DNA of 52,617 nt from Nocardioidaceae bacterium (GCA_025934895.1 JAICWH010000005.1:1-52617), one strand, 5' to 3'; positions 25,450-34,605 are shown, numbered from the stretch's first letter. The notes: generated by a model from the sequence alone, not told the origin. A program made the numbers and translations.

Positions 25450-27215
25450 CCACGGTCGCGCCCCCAGAGCCGCTCAGCGTGGCGGACATTCCGGACACGT
25501 GGGACGAGTGCGAGCGGATCCGCGAGGAACGTCTGGCGATGCGCCGGGCGAAACCGCGTGTGCGAGTGTTCACCAACCCGCCGGACGGGAGCGAAGACGA
25601 CGGCCTGATCCTGGTCGACCAGGCCGAGGACAACATCGCAGGCAGCTTCCCCATCAACAACAAGGTCACCGACCCGCCGGTCGGAACCTTGCGGCTGCGA
25701 CCGGATCATCCGATCGCCCGCTACGTGATCAGTATTCCGTTGCTGGCCAAGGCGAATCCGTCGATGGCCGACACGGTCAAGGCGAACTGTGTGATCGTCG
25801 TCGACCACATGGGCGGCGCGTTCCAGTGGTCCGGCCTGGTCAAGAACTGGCGGCTGCGCAAGGATGCGACCGGCGTGCGGTACGTCGAGCTGACGTGCAT
25901 CCACGACACGCAGTTCCTGCAGTTCTACCTGTGCCCGCCGAACCCGATATTGCCGCTCGAGCTATTCCAGTGGCCGCGTGATCTGCCACTTTTCGGGCCC
26001 TCGAAATGGTGCATCAGCCTAGTAATCCTGCTCCAATTAATTCGCCGAAACGGGAATCTCTGGAATATCCCAGAGGACCCATTCGACGTTGGTTCCTGGG
26101 ATGCTCTCTTCGACTGGAGTTCCTGGCAGGTCTTCATCAAGGCCAATCCTTTCGACCTCGATGATTCATCGCTCTGGAACTTCTTCTCGATGCGGATGGA
26201 CCGCGTCGATCAGCTGATCGTCGACGCGATGGACGATGCGCAGCTGACGATGCAGTGCCGCCGCATCATGACCATCGACGGCGAAACCATCGACGTGCCC
26301 GGCGTTTCCACCTGCCGCAACGGCGCATTGGTGTTCGAAGTCGTGGACAACTCGGGCTTCTACGATCCGGCCGGCACCTCGGTCATCGGCAACCTGTTCG
26401 ACGGATTCGCCCGCACGCTCGTCTCGTGGGCCGAGGGCGGCGTCGAGGACGTCTTCACCGCGACCTCGAACGACAACATCTTGTTGCCGGATGAGTATTA
26501 CGCGGCCGGATGGAACGGCACGATGCCGCCGTATCCATGGGTCACGATCATGGACGGCCCGTACACGTCCATGGAGACGAGCGATCTCACGTGGTCACCA
26601 GACACCGCGGTGAGTTTCATAGTCGGCGGTGACAATCCGCTCGCCGATGAGGCCGCGAAAATCGCTATCGAACTCGGCGGCGATCTGCTCGGATTCCTGC
26701 TCACCAGTGGATTCGTCGACAACGCAGGCGATATCGCGGCCGACGTGATCATGCCGTTCATCCAGGGCTGCATTTTCGCGTGGGACCAGTACACGCACAA
26801 CACGCGAGCGCATGCGCTGGGCTGGGTGCACCTGGGCGAGGTGCTCGGCGGCAGCGCGAACGTCAATGCCTGGAGCTTGGCCGCGATCGACGCGTTCCGG
26901 GCGGCGATCGACGCGACGGCCAGCGAGACCGCGCACGTGTTCACGATCGGCGGCAGCGCACGCTACTTGCCGTTCCTGGACTTCCTGCCCGGCAACAGGA
27001 TCGGATCCACCGACCTCGAGATATCGAACCTGCTGTTCGTCGACCAGGTCGCGATAGCCACTCTCGCCTGGGACTACGCGCAGGGCAAGCCGCACGACTA
27101 CGAGGTCCAGGTAGGCGAGGCGAAATCCCGCCTGACACAGGCCGAGCGCTTCGGCCGGATGCTCTCGAAGCTCCAGACCTCCATCGCCGACATTGGCGTC
27201 CACCTTCTCTCATGA
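25446..27215 (+). CDS. Minor tail protein, ReqiPepy6 gp37-like
   Basis: 589 residues from GTG 25446 (GTGA overlap with the Dit-like gene). The order of features (VRVFTNPPDGSEDDGLILVDQ, then VELTCIHDTQFLQFYLCPPNP, a Trp-rich block, and a C-terminal LPGNRIGSTDLEISNLLFVDQV) matches the Siphovirus ReqiPepy6 gp37-like family, first seen in a Rhodococcus phage. These proteins form the tail hub. The presence of this family is one of the host clues. Confidence 0.85.
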   Translation: MTTVAPPEPLSVADIPDTWDECERIREERLAMRRAKPRVRVFTNPPDGSEDDGLILVDQAEDNIAGSFPINNKVTDPPVGTLRLRPDHPIARYVISIPLLAKANPSMADTVKANCVIVVDHMGGAFQWSGLVKNWRLRKDATGVRYVELTCIHDTQFLQFYLCPPNPILPLELFQWPRDLPLFGPSKWCISLVILLQLIRRNGNLWNIPEDPFDVGSWDALFDWSSWQVFIKANPFDLDDSSLWNFFSMRMDRVDQLIVDAMDDAQLTMQCRRIMTIDGETIDVPGVSTCRNGALVFEVVDNSGFYDPAGTSVIGNLFDGFARTLVSWAEGGVEDVFTATSNDNILLPDEYYAAGWNGTMPPYPWVTIMDGPYTSMETSDLTWSPDTAVSFIVGGDNPLADEAAKIAIELGGDLLGFLLTSGFVDNAGDIAADVIMPFIQGCIFAWDQYTHNTRAHALGWVHLGEVLGGSANVNAWSLAAIDAFRAAIDATASETAHVFTIGGSARYLPFLDFLPGNRIGSTDLEISNLLFVDQVAIATLAWDYAQGKPHDYEVQVGEAKSRLTQAERFGRMLSKLQTSIADIGVHLLS

Positions 27216-27226
27216 CGGGAGTCTCT

Positions 27227-27748
27227 ATGCCAGAAGACGAGGACCGCGAGGCGGGAATCGCCGAGCTCACACGCTATCTGGATTCGCTGCCGTTGCCGGG
27301 GCCCGGCAGAGTGCGCCGGTATGCGCTGCACTCGCTGCACTCGCGCGTGATCGCAACGGAGTGGTGGGACAAGGGATTACGCCTACACCACGACAAGGCC
27401 GTAGTTTTCCCGATCCCGGGCCAGCAGCGCGGCGCCGAGACCGGCAGCAAGCTGTTCGACTGGGTGGACAAGGACACCTACGCGCAGTACATGGCCGAAC
27501 ACCCGGGCGCCGCGGCGGCGCTCGCCGAGAAGCAAAGCACCCCGAAGGAGCGGTTGCAGGCCGCGCTCGCCGTGTTGAATCCCGAACTCGCCGAAAAGCT
27601 CCCGTCGATGACGCCCGAGGAGCGCGAGAAGGCCAGCGCCGAGTACGCCGCCAAACTCCCGCACGCCACCAAACGGTTCGCTGATCTGGCCGAACGCAAT
27701 CACCGGATCACGCAGCACCTGCAAGACGGGACGGGGGGAGCGCAGTGA
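27227..27748 (+). CDS. Hypothetical tail-region protein, about 173 aa
   Basis: ATG 27227 has GGGAG six bases upstream; ATG 27212, overlapping the previous stop, gives five more residues. It is hydrophilic, with a YALHSLHSRVIATEWWDKGLRLHHD region around residues 30-55 (landmark TEWWDKG) and an Ala/Glu-rich helical second half. It sits between the tail hub and the endolysin and has no recognised domain. It could be a baseplate component. Confidence 0.7.
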   Translation: MPEDEDREAGIAELTRYLDSLPLPGPGRVRRYALHSLHSRVIATEWWDKGLRLHHDKAVVFPIPGQQRGAETGSKLFDWVDKDTYAQYMAEHPGAAAALAEKQSTPKERLQAALAVLNPELAEKLPSMTPEEREKASAEYAAKLPHATKRFADLAERNHRITQHLQDGTGGAQ

Positions 27749-28644
27749 CCATCTTCGGCATCGACATCAGCAACAACAACGGCTCCGGCATCGACATGAA
27801 CCAGGTCCGCGCCGAGGGATTCGACTTCGTGTTCTGCAAGGTCTCCGAGGGCGACTCCTTCACGGACTGGACATGGCCCGGATATCGCGACGCCGCCCGC
27901 GCGGCCGGGCTGCTCACGCTCGGCTACCACTACGTCATCGCGGGCGACGATCCGGACGCGCAGGCCGGACGGTTCGCCGACAACGGCGGCGGCAACGTCG
28001 CGATGCTCGACCACGAGGCGAATTCGGGCGGCATCGGCGAATTCTGGTCTGTCGTCAACGCGTTCAACCGGCGCGGCATCGAGGTCGTGCGCTCGTACAT
28101 CCCGCGCTGGTATTGGGCTGGCGCGATGGGCGGCGGGGACCTGTCGCGGGTGCCCGGCCTGATCGCCTCGAGCTACGTCTCGGCGTGGGGGTACGCGTCG
28201 GCGATCTACCCGGGCGACGGCGCGGCCGGATGGGCACCGTACGGCGGCGGCACTCCCGACATTCTCCAGTTCAGCGACCGCGGCCTGGTCGCCGGGAACT
28301 GGGTCGACATCAACGCATTCCGCGGCACACGCGATCAGCTGGCCGCGCTACTCACCGGACAAGGAGACGACGATATGCAGTTGAGTGACAAGCTCACCGA
28401 CGCCTACGGGAACCAGGTTTCCGTAGAGGATGCGCTGAAATGGCTGCTCTACCACACGGATCTGACAGTCGACCAGATCGGTGGTGCGGGCACCCGCAAC
28501 GACATGCCGGCGCAGTTCGGCGGCTGGCCGCAGCTGAATAACAGGACCGTCGTGGATGCGCTCGCCGAGATCGGTGCGCACCTCGGCATGGCCGGGTATG
28601 GCGCACCGGCGGCTCCTTCGGCGACTCCTGGGGGTGCATCGTGA
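27745..28644 (+). CDS. lysA: Endolysin, GH25 lysozyme (LysA)
   Basis: 299 residues from GTG 27745. Residues 1-205 form a GH25 glycosidase: FGIDISNNNG with Asp7, and MLDHEAN with the Asp89-X-Glu91 pair that is the active site of this family. A linker at 205-212 is followed by a separate C-terminal domain (QLSDKLTDAYGNQVSVEDAL). It cuts the glycan chains of peptidoglycan at the end of infection. A holin gene starts 4 bases before its end. Confidence 0.9.
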   Translation: MTIFGIDISNNNGSGIDMNQVRAEGFDFVFCKVSEGDSFTDWTWPGYRDAARAAGLLTLGYHYVIAGDDPDAQAGRFADNGGGNVAMLDHEANSGGIGEFWSVVNAFNRRGIEVVRSYIPRWYWAGAMGGGDLSRVPGLIASSYVSAWGYASAIYPGDGAAGWAPYGGGTPDILQFSDRGLVAGNWVDINAFRGTRDQLAALLTGQGDDDMQLSDKLTDAYGNQVSVEDALKWLLYHTDLTVDQIGGAGTRNDMPAQFGGWPQLNNRTVVDALAEIGAHLGMAGYGAPAAPSATPGGAS

Positions 28645-28916
28645 ACAAGGTTGTCTCGCTGGTGGAATCGCAGCCCGCTCGCTTCTACATCTACCCGGGG
28701 CTGCTCGCACTCGTCGCCTACCTGGTGAGCAAGGGATGGGTCGACTCCGATACCGCGTCCTGGATCACCGGCATCATCACGGCGGCTGTCGGCATCGGCG
28801 CGACGGAGACCGTGCATGCCAAGGTGATTCCGAGCTACGTCGTGAAGGCGCTCACGCCGCCGGCACCGGTTGCGCCCCCGGGCGCGACCGGGCCTGCCGC
28901 CGATGGGCGGCCATAG
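28641..28916 (+). CDS. Putative holin
   Basis: 91 residues from GTG 28641. It contains a membrane helix FYIYPGLLALVAYLVSKGW and a second hydrophobic stretch ASWITGIITAAVGIGATETV, followed by a Pro/Ala-rich polar tail. Two spans, small size and coupling to the GH25 gene are typical of holins that let the endolysin out. Oligomer formation is of course not visible from sequence. Confidence 0.8.
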   Translation: MNKVVSLVESQPARFYIYPGLLALVAYLVSKGWVDSDTASWITGIITAAVGIGATETVHAKVIPSYVVKALTPPAPVAPPGATGPAADGRP

Positions 28917-29282
28917 GTGCTATCGAGCCTTCTGGAGGCGCTGCCGTGGTCCACGGTGAGCACTCTGTCGGTGAGCGCGGTGTTCACCGGGTTGGTGTGG
29001 TCGGGCAAGTTGGTGCCGAGGTCCTGGGTGGACAAATCCAACGCCGATAAAGAGGCGCGGATCGCCGACATGAAGGCGCGCATCGCGTTCCTCGAGCAAG
29101 CGGACGAGGCCAAGGACGGCCACATCGGCACATTGGCTACACAGAACGGCCAGCTCGCAGTGACCGGTGAGCTGTCGGTCGCGCTCCTGCGCAGCCTGCA
29201 GCAGCTCAGCACAACCAATCACGCATCTCGCAGTATCGAGCCCGGGAGCGGCCATGTGGCCCCGTCGATCGAACCGACCTGA
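28917..29282 (+). CDS. Membrane-anchored coiled-coil protein, second lysis-region protein
   Basis: 121 residues. GTG 28917 follows the previous stop directly. One hydrophobic segment (VSTLSVSAVFTGLVWSGKLV) lies at residues 12-31, then a coiled coil (DKEARIADMKARIAFLEQAD) and a Ser-rich end. The location next to holin and endolysin suggests an accessory role in lysis (spanin-like or antiholin). No homologue is recognised. Confidence 0.65.
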   Translation: MLSSLLEALPWSTVSTLSVSAVFTGLVWSGKLVPRSWVDKSNADKEARIADMKARIAFLEQADEAKDGHIGTLATQNGQLAVTGELSVALLRSLQQLSTTNHASRSIEPGSGHVAPSIEPT

Positions 29283-29478
29283 TCGCCACTGCGAGTCGGA
29301 GGAGGTGCGCGCAGCCCGCGAGGCTGCCGAGCGTGCCGAACGTGATCGGCGGCGGGCGCAGGCCAAGGAGCCGCAGGCTGAGCGCATCAGCTCCACTCTG
29401 CGAGATGCGCTGGACCGCAACCATTTTGGGGAAAGTATCGAGCGGGCGATGTCCCGACGAGGAGGAGCCACTTCATGA
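29254..29478 (+). CDS. Small charged protein of the lysis cassette
   Basis: 74 residues from ATG 29254, with CGGGAG six bases before it, overlapping the previous gene by 29 bases. The pattern MWPRRSNR, then REAAERAERDRRRAQAKEPQ and DRNHFGESIERAM matches a common short protein found beside holins in actinobacterial phages (Met-Trp-Pro start, charged helix, Asn-His-Phe near the end). Its function is unknown. Confidence 0.65.
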   Translation: MWPRRSNRPDRHCESEEVRAAREAAERAERDRRRAQAKEPQAERISSTLRDALDRNHFGESIERAMSRRGGATS

Positions 29479-29870
29479 GGATCAAGGGGCGACACCTGGC
29501 CATGATCGCCATCGCCCTGTTCGATATCGCGCTCGTGGCCGTAGTGACTCCGCTGTTCGGCGTGCGCGAGACGGCCAACGTGTTCACCGCAGTTCTGGCG
29601 GGGAAGGCGGGGCTGTTCGTGTGGCTCTACGGCACTCGGAGCAACTGGCGCGCGACAACGGGCGGCCGTGCCGTGATGGGGCTCATCGCGTGCATCGCGA
29701 CCATCTGCTTGGTCGGAACGCTCGGCGCGTATTTCGGCGACTACCCGGGGCGCACCATCGTGCGCCTCACAGCGTTCATCGCTATCGGGCTCACGATCGC
29801 GAACCTGCTCCTGACTCTCGTTGAGAACCAACGGAAGTCGCCTATCGACGAACGAAACGAGGCACAGTGA
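29475..29870 (+). CDS. Four-span membrane protein, holin candidate
   Basis: 131 residues from ATG 29475 (ATGA overlap). Four hydrophobic stretches can be seen: AMIAIALFDIALVAVVTPLFG, VFTAVLAGKAGLFVWLYG, MGLIACIATICLVGTLGAYF and LTAFIAIGLTIANLLLTLV (each a landmark for one helix). It ends in a charged tail. It is in the lysis cassette and may be the main holin or an accessory membrane protein. Confidence 0.75.
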   Translation: MRIKGRHLAMIAIALFDIALVAVVTPLFGVRETANVFTAVLAGKAGLFVWLYGTRSNWRATTGGRAVMGLIACIATICLVGTLGAYFGDYPGRTIVRLTAFIAIGLTIANLLLTLVENQRKSPIDERNEAQ

Positions 29871-30649
29871 CAACGCGTTACAAGCTGGGCAAGAAGGACA
29901 TCACCCCCGGCGCGGTGAAGTTCAAGCTCCGTGACTACCTGAAGAAGGACGTCATACCGGCGATCCCGGCGTCGTTCGGGCATCAGGCGAAGATCGCCGA
30001 CTGGCAGATGCTCGCCAATGACAAGGTGGGCGACTGCGCCATCGCGGGCGCGTTCCACGAGACCGCGCTGTGGTGCGCCGAGGGCAACAAGCCGTTCCGG
30101 ATCGACGACGCCGCCGTGCTCGAAACGTATTCGGAGTTCACGGGTTACGACCCGTCGCAGACCGATCCGGTGACCGGCGAGAACCCGACCGACGAGGGTA
30201 CCGACCCGCAGGCGTTCGCCGAATACCGGCGCACCACCGGCATCACCGACGCTGGCGGCAACCTGCACAAGATCGGCGCGTATCTCGCACTCGATCAGGG
30301 CAACGTGGCGCAGCTGCGCGCGGCGATGTTCCTGTTCTCAGCGGTCGGTATCGGCGTGCAGTTGCCCGAATCGGCGCAGGACCAGTTCCAGGCCGGTGAA
30401 GTGTGGACCCCCGTGTCCGGCTCGCCGATCGAGGGCGGCCACTACATCAACGGTGCGGCGTCCGACAACGATTCGAATATCGGCATCGTCACCTGGGGCG
30501 CGTTCACCTGGATGACGGCGTCGTTCTACCGCCGTTACAACGACGAATCGTTGGTGTATTTGTCGGAGGAATTCCTCACCTCGGGTGTCTCCCCTGAAGG
30601 GTTCAACCTGCAGCAGCTGCAGGCCGACCTGGCGGCGATCGGCCACTGA
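29867..30649 (+). CDS. Papain-like (C1/C39-type) cysteine protease
   Basis: 260 residues from GTG 29867. It has the motif NDKVGDCAIAGAFHET with Cys57 at the start of a helix, and GGHYING with His192, followed by TWGAFTW. Spacing and order fit a papain-fold peptidase. Proteins of this type are common near lysis and tail genes in corynebacterial-order phages. The substrate could be cell-wall peptide or a tail protein; I cannot tell which. Confidence 0.75.
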   Translation: MTTRYKLGKKDITPGAVKFKLRDYLKKDVIPAIPASFGHQAKIADWQMLANDKVGDCAIAGAFHETALWCAEGNKPFRIDDAAVLETYSEFTGYDPSQTDPVTGENPTDEGTDPQAFAEYRRTTGITDAGGNLHKIGAYLALDQGNVAQLRAAMFLFSAVGIGVQLPESAQDQFQAGEVWTPVSGSPIEGGHYINGAASDNDSNIGIVTWGAFTWMTASFYRRYNDESLVYLSEEFLTSGVSPEGFNLQQLQADLAAIGH

Positions 30650-30652
30650 GCC

Positions 30653-32560
30653 ATGGGCTCTCCCCTCGGGCCGTCCGGGTACACCACCTCGGGTGTACCC
30701 GGCATCCTCACCGGCAACGACGGCTCACTACCGTCGATGGTCGACAACACACAGGCCAAGGTCACTGCCGACTATCAGGCGCAAACGCAGCAGTCGACCG
30801 GCTGGAACTCGGCGTCGAGTAACTTCTTCGGCGGCATCCTCAGCGGGTTCCCGAACGTCAACGGCCTCGTCACCGCCGCTATCGACACATTCCTCGCGAA
30901 CCTGTGCGACGCGATCACCGGGGCCACCGGCGGCCTGATCAACCTGAACGGATGGGCGTCGTCCTTGCGCGCTGACGCCTCGGCGGCGCTGACAAATACC
31001 AGCACGATCGCCTCGGGTGTGACGAGCAACATCACCGGCTCGGCCCCGTCGGATGCCAGCGTCGACGTGGGCCCCGCGGTGCAGCTCCTTAATGCGACGG
31101 TCCAGGCGTCGGGAACGGCGCCGAGGATTGACATCTTCAACCGGTCAGCGACATGGAACAAGCCGGCGGGCATGACGACCGGATCGCTCATCCTCACGCC
31201 ACCCGGCGGCGGGGGCGCGATCGGCGGACTCGCGTACGGGCAGAACGGCGCGGCCGGCGGCGGCGGCGGTCCGGGCGGCCCTGCCGTGTATAACGGCATC
31301 GCGGCGTCGTCGCTGCTGTCCACGGAATCGGTTGTCGTCCCGCTCGGCGCATCGGGTGCTGGCGGCCAGGGCGCGGAGGATGGGGACGTCTTCAACCGCG
31401 CGAATTCGCTGTCCTTGGGCGCGAATTGGCGCACCGATTCTGGTTCGCAGAGCGCGCAGATCGCCAGCAACGTGGCGCAGGCGTTCACACCCTCCACCTA
31501 CGTCGGCGAAACCGGCTGCTGGAATGCGCGCACACTGCCGCTGGAAACCGACAACTATGTCATCTGGGCGCAGCTCGCGTCACCGACGAACAGTCTGGCG
31601 ACGGACAACTACACCGGCCTCTACTGCGCCGCACCTGTCACCAGCTACACCTCGAGCACGGTTCTGGTCGCGTTCGTGGGCAATACAGGCGCCGGCTGCG
31701 GCATCATCACGCAGACCAATGCGCCGAGTGGCGCATACATCGCCAACGGCGCGCAGACCGGTCAGGCGATCCAGGCGCAAGCCACCACGAAGTTCTCGAC
31801 GACAGCCAAGATCGCGCTGACGCGCTCGGTCGACCCGTCCTCCGGCGTCTCGACGTTCACCGGCTACATCAACGGCGTCCAAGCTGTGTCCTGGGTGGAC
31901 ACCGGCAAGATCGTGCCCTCGGGTACCGGTTTCCGCAACTGGGGAATCATCACCGAAACCAACTGGCCCACCTTCCAGTCCCTCTACGACAGCCCGGCCA
32001 TCGCCTCAGTGAACGCCCGTGACGTGTCGTGGATCTCTATGCCCGGCGAGGACGGCGGCACCATCAGTTTCGGCAGCTATTCGGCCACCGGCGGCAAAGG
32101 CGGCGTCGGCGGTGGCGTCGACGCCTCGGGCACCAGGCGGCCCGCCACGGGCTCATGGCTGAACACCGATGCGTCGTGGACCGGTGCGGCAGGCACCGGC
32201 ACTCAATCCACTTCTGCCGCAGGCGGATGCGGCGCGGCCGGGCAGACCGGATACCTGCCCAACGGCGAAGCGGGCGGCGGCGGAACGAACACGGGTGGTG
32301 GCGCGGCAGGCACGAGCAGTTCGCTCGACGGCCAGGACGGCACCTCACCGACCGGCGGCCTATACGGCCAAGGCTCGGGCGCGGGCGGCGGCTTCCATCT
32401 GCCGCTCGGCAGCACCGGGCGCGCTGGCCAAGGCGGGAAGGGCGGCTTCCCAGGCGGCGGCGGGGGTGGTGGTGGCGCAACCCTAGACGGCCTCGGAAAC
32501 AACGGCCCCGGCAATGCGGGTGGCGACGCGCAGGCCGTCATGACCAGCTACTTCACGTGA
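30653..32560 (+). CDS. Minor tail protein, glycine-rich receptor-binding candidate
   Basis: 635 residues from ATG 30653. Residues 1-160 are a helical base, and a first Gly-rich block lies at 185-220. A lectin-like beta domain is then seen at about 240-460 (VFNRANSLSLGANWRTDSG to GTGFRNWGIITET). A second, long Gly-rich region (470-620) has many GGxGG repeats. Gly-rich stretches of this kind can fold as polyglycine-II sandwiches in phage adhesins. The combination suggests host recognition at the tail tip. Confidence 0.82.
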   Translation: MGSPLGPSGYTTSGVPGILTGNDGSLPSMVDNTQAKVTADYQAQTQQSTGWNSASSNFFGGILSGFPNVNGLVTAAIDTFLANLCDAITGATGGLINLNGWASSLRADASAALTNTSTIASGVTSNITGSAPSDASVDVGPAVQLLNATVQASGTAPRIDIFNRSATWNKPAGMTTGSLILTPPGGGGAIGGLAYGQNGAAGGGGGPGGPAVYNGIAASSLLSTESVVVPLGASGAGGQGAEDGDVFNRANSLSLGANWRTDSGSQSAQIASNVAQAFTPSTYVGETGCWNARTLPLETDNYVIWAQLASPTNSLATDNYTGLYCAAPVTSYTSSTVLVAFVGNTGAGCGIITQTNAPSGAYIANGAQTGQAIQAQATTKFSTTAKIALTRSVDPSSGVSTFTGYINGVQAVSWVDTGKIVPSGTGFRNWGIITETNWPTFQSLYDSPAIASVNARDVSWISMPGEDGGTISFGSYSATGGKGGVGGGVDASGTRRPATGSWLNTDASWTGAAGTGTQSTSAAGGCGAAGQTGYLPNGEAGGGGTNTGGGAAGTSSSLDGQDGTSPTGGLYGQGSGAGGGFHLPLGSTGRAGQGGKGGFPGGGGGGGGATLDGLGNNGPGNAGGDAQAVMTSYFT

Positions 32561-32569
32561 GGTGGTGAC

Positions 32570-32902
32570 ATGCACGATCGTCTACGCGGACCGGACGGAA
32601 ACATCCTCGAGGTATGGCACTGTCCGGACTGCAACACGCACGCGTATCTGCACCCGGACCCCGATCACTCCTCGAATCACTGGATGCGCCAGGAGTTCCT
32701 GCCCGAGCACGAGTACGTGCATCGACAGCAGCTGAAGATGGACCACGACGGCGACCGGGGGATGCTGCGGCTCGCGCTCAAGTACCCCGCGCTGCATGCC
32801 GCGATCATCCAAGTACAAGGGCCCGCAGCAGATCTCGCCCCGGAGCATCGCGCACACATCCTCCGAACCGCGGGAATCAAGGACGAGGAAGGCGAGATCT
32901 GA
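32570..32902 (+). CDS. Small His/Cys protein in the tail-fibre region
   Basis: 110 residues from ATG 32570 with GAGGTGGTG upstream. The N-terminus contains WHCPDCNTHAYLH, a likely metal site (Cys-X-X-Cys with His on both sides). A helical C-terminus ends in KDEEGEI. Small proteins of this type are interleaved with tail-fibre genes in other actinophages, but their role is not known. Confidence 0.7.
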   Translation: MHDRLRGPDGNILEVWHCPDCNTHAYLHPDPDHSSNHWMRQEFLPEHEYVHRQQLKMDHDGDRGMLRLALKYPALHAAIIQVQGPAADLAPEHRAHILRTAGIKDEEGEI

Positions 32903-33195
32903 TGCCGCAGAACATTCCGGTGAAGTCTCAGGGTGCGAGCGAGATCCTGGACTACCCGTTCGATTTCATCGCCGCACCCGCCGTCTTGGACTGGCCGGAT
33001 GAGCAGATTTCCTCGGCGACGTTCGCCGTCGACTCCGGGCTGACGAAGGTCGCCGACTCGCACACCATCAGCAACGCCACGGTATGGCTCACCGGCGGCG
33101 AGGTCGGTACCACCTACACCGTCACCTGCACCGTCCAGACCACGCAGGCGCGGACATACGTCCAATCCATGCACCTGCGGATCATCCAGAGCTGA
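32902..33195 (+). CDS. Phage fiber-tail adaptor-like protein
   Basis: 97 residues from ATG 32902. The pattern EILDYPFDF..W, DEQISSATFAV, then TVWLTGGEVGTTYTVTCTV and TYVQSMHLRI matches the fibre-tail adaptor family: a single Ig-like beta sandwich used to dock tail fibres. It is followed by a strong terminator at 33214-33243. Confidence 0.8.
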   Translation: MPQNIPVKSQGASEILDYPFDFIAAPAVLDWPDEQISSATFAVDSGLTKVADSHTISNATVWLTGGEVGTTYTVTCTVQTTQARTYVQSMHLRIIQS

Positions 33196-33213
33196 CGTAA
33201 CCAAACCTCCTGC

Positions 33214-33243
33214 AGCCGACCGGAATTCGCCGGTCGGCTTTTT
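33214..33243 (+). terminator. Intrinsic terminator in the tail-fibre region
   Basis: AGCCGACCGG (33214-33223) pairs perfectly with CCGGTCGGCT (33230-33239) over a 6-base loop, with five T at 33239-33243. It is the best candidate for the end of a late transcript. The genes at 33264-36195 would then be under another promoter or depend on read-through. Confidence 0.85.
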
Positions 33244-33263
33244 CGTGCACGAAAGGATTCACC

Positions 33264-33866
33264 ATGCCCGACGTCGACACCCTCACCTGGGACATGCAGG
33301 CGCGCATCATCAAGTACCACCCCGAGTCGGTCTCCCGCATTACCCGCGACCTGATGCACGGGCACGAGCCGACCGGATTCCACCTGCGTCACTTCGAAGA
33401 GGTCGGGCTTGCCGAGCCCGACGAGGTGATGGAAGCGCCCGGCAACCTGCTCGTCACCGGCGGTCTGAACAGGATCACCAACCTGATCATCGGTGGCGGC
33501 GGCGTGGCTCTGGCGCACGCAGACGCTGTTGTCGGCGTGGGTACCTCGACCACTGCGGCGACGGTGAGCGACACCGCGCTCGGCGGTGATGGCAACGCGA
33601 GCACGGCCTACTACCAGCAGGCGGACAGCTCGTATCCGACACAGAGCAACGGCATCATCACCGTCAACTGCACGTTCCAGTCCGGCGTGGCCAACTTCGC
33701 GTGGAACGAATGGTGCTGGGCCATCGACTCGGGCACCATCACCGCGGGCGCGACGCTGGCCAGCACCGGCACGTCCCCGCTCATGCTGAACCACAAGGTC
33801 CAGTCGCTCGGAACGAAGGTCTCGGGCTCGATCTGGACACTGTCTGCGACCCTCACTCTCGCGTGA
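33264..33866 (+). CDS. Minor tail protein, 200 aa
   Basis: ATG 33264 with GAAAGGA upstream. A helical N-terminal half (ARIIKYHPESVSRITRDLMHG) is followed by a beta-rich second half with Gly/Thr/Ser, ending VSGSIWTLSATLTLA. It sits between the fibre adaptor and LysB and looks like a tail-fibre or cap protein. No catalytic motif is seen. Confidence 0.72.
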   Translation: MPDVDTLTWDMQARIIKYHPESVSRITRDLMHGHEPTGFHLRHFEEVGLAEPDEVMEAPGNLLVTGGLNRITNLIIGGGGVALAHADAVVGVGTSTTAATVSDTALGGDGNASTAYYQQADSSYPTQSNGIITVNCTFQSGVANFAWNEWCWAIDSGTITAGATLASTGTSPLMLNHKVQSLGTKVSGSIWTLSATLTLA

Positions 33867-34597
33867 TCACTGTCCTGACCTGCCGCGGCACGGGCGAAGT
33901 CACCGGCGCGCCGACGAATATGCTCGCCCAGCTGGCGCACCTGCTGGATCCGGCGAAGTACGAGATCGGCGCGGATATCCCGTATCCGGCGGCGGTCGGC
34001 CCGGTCGGCAGCTCCGGTGTGCTCGGGCCGTCCGAGGCGGGCAGCGTCGCGGCCGGCCTGCCGCTGATCGCCGACGCGATCCGTGCGACACCGAATCTTG
34101 TCGGCCTGTGCGGCTATAGTCTCGGCGCCGAACTCGTCTCGGCGTTCCTCGAGGCGAAGGCGCGCGGCGAGTACGCCGATTGCGAACTCGCCTGGGCGGC
34201 CGTCATCGCGAATCCCAACCGCGCGCCGGGCGAGTCGATCGACCCGATGCCGGTCGGATCGGGCATCAACGGGCCTCACGGGCCGTGGCCGGCGCATCTG
34301 CCGGTATTCACCGCAGCGAATCCGGGCGACGGCATCACGAGCTGTCCGGACCGCTCCCCGCTGCGCGCCCTGGCGCACGGCATGTCGGCGTTCAGCTTCG
34401 CCACGCTCGGCGGCTGGACGGAATCGCTTGCGCAACAGCTGATCTCCGGCGAGTGGATGACCGAGGACTACTCGCCCGGCCAGCTGCTACGCGCGGGCCA
34501 GCTGATGCTCGAGTATCTGCTGGGCGGCCAGCACACGACGGCGTACGTGACCGCGGGCTATCTGCTGCGTCTCGCTGACCACATCAACGCAATGTGA
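33863..34597 (+). CDS. lysB: LysB-like mycolylarabinogalactan esterase (cutinase-type)
   Basis: 244 residues from GTG 33863 (GTGA overlap). It has the serine-esterase elbow Gly-Tyr-Ser86-Leu-Gly, then Asp156 in NPGDGITSCPD and His172 in ALAHGMSAF, which is the catalytic triad order of cutinase/LysB proteins. LysB frees the mycolic-acid outer layer from the cell wall, so the host should have mycolic acids. It is placed 5 kb away from the endolysin, among tail-fibre genes, which leaves a virion-attached role open. Confidence 0.85.
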   Translation: MITVLTCRGTGEVTGAPTNMLAQLAHLLDPAKYEIGADIPYPAAVGPVGSSGVLGPSEAGSVAAGLPLIADAIRATPNLVGLCGYSLGAELVSAFLEAKARGEYADCELAWAAVIANPNRAPGESIDPMPVGSGINGPHGPWPAHLPVFTAANPGDGITSCPDRSPLRALAHGMSAFSFATLGGWTESLAQQLISGEWMTEDYSPGQLLRAGQLMLEYLLGGQHTTAYVTAGYLLRLADHINAM

Positions 34598-34605
34598 GGT
34601 GAGCG

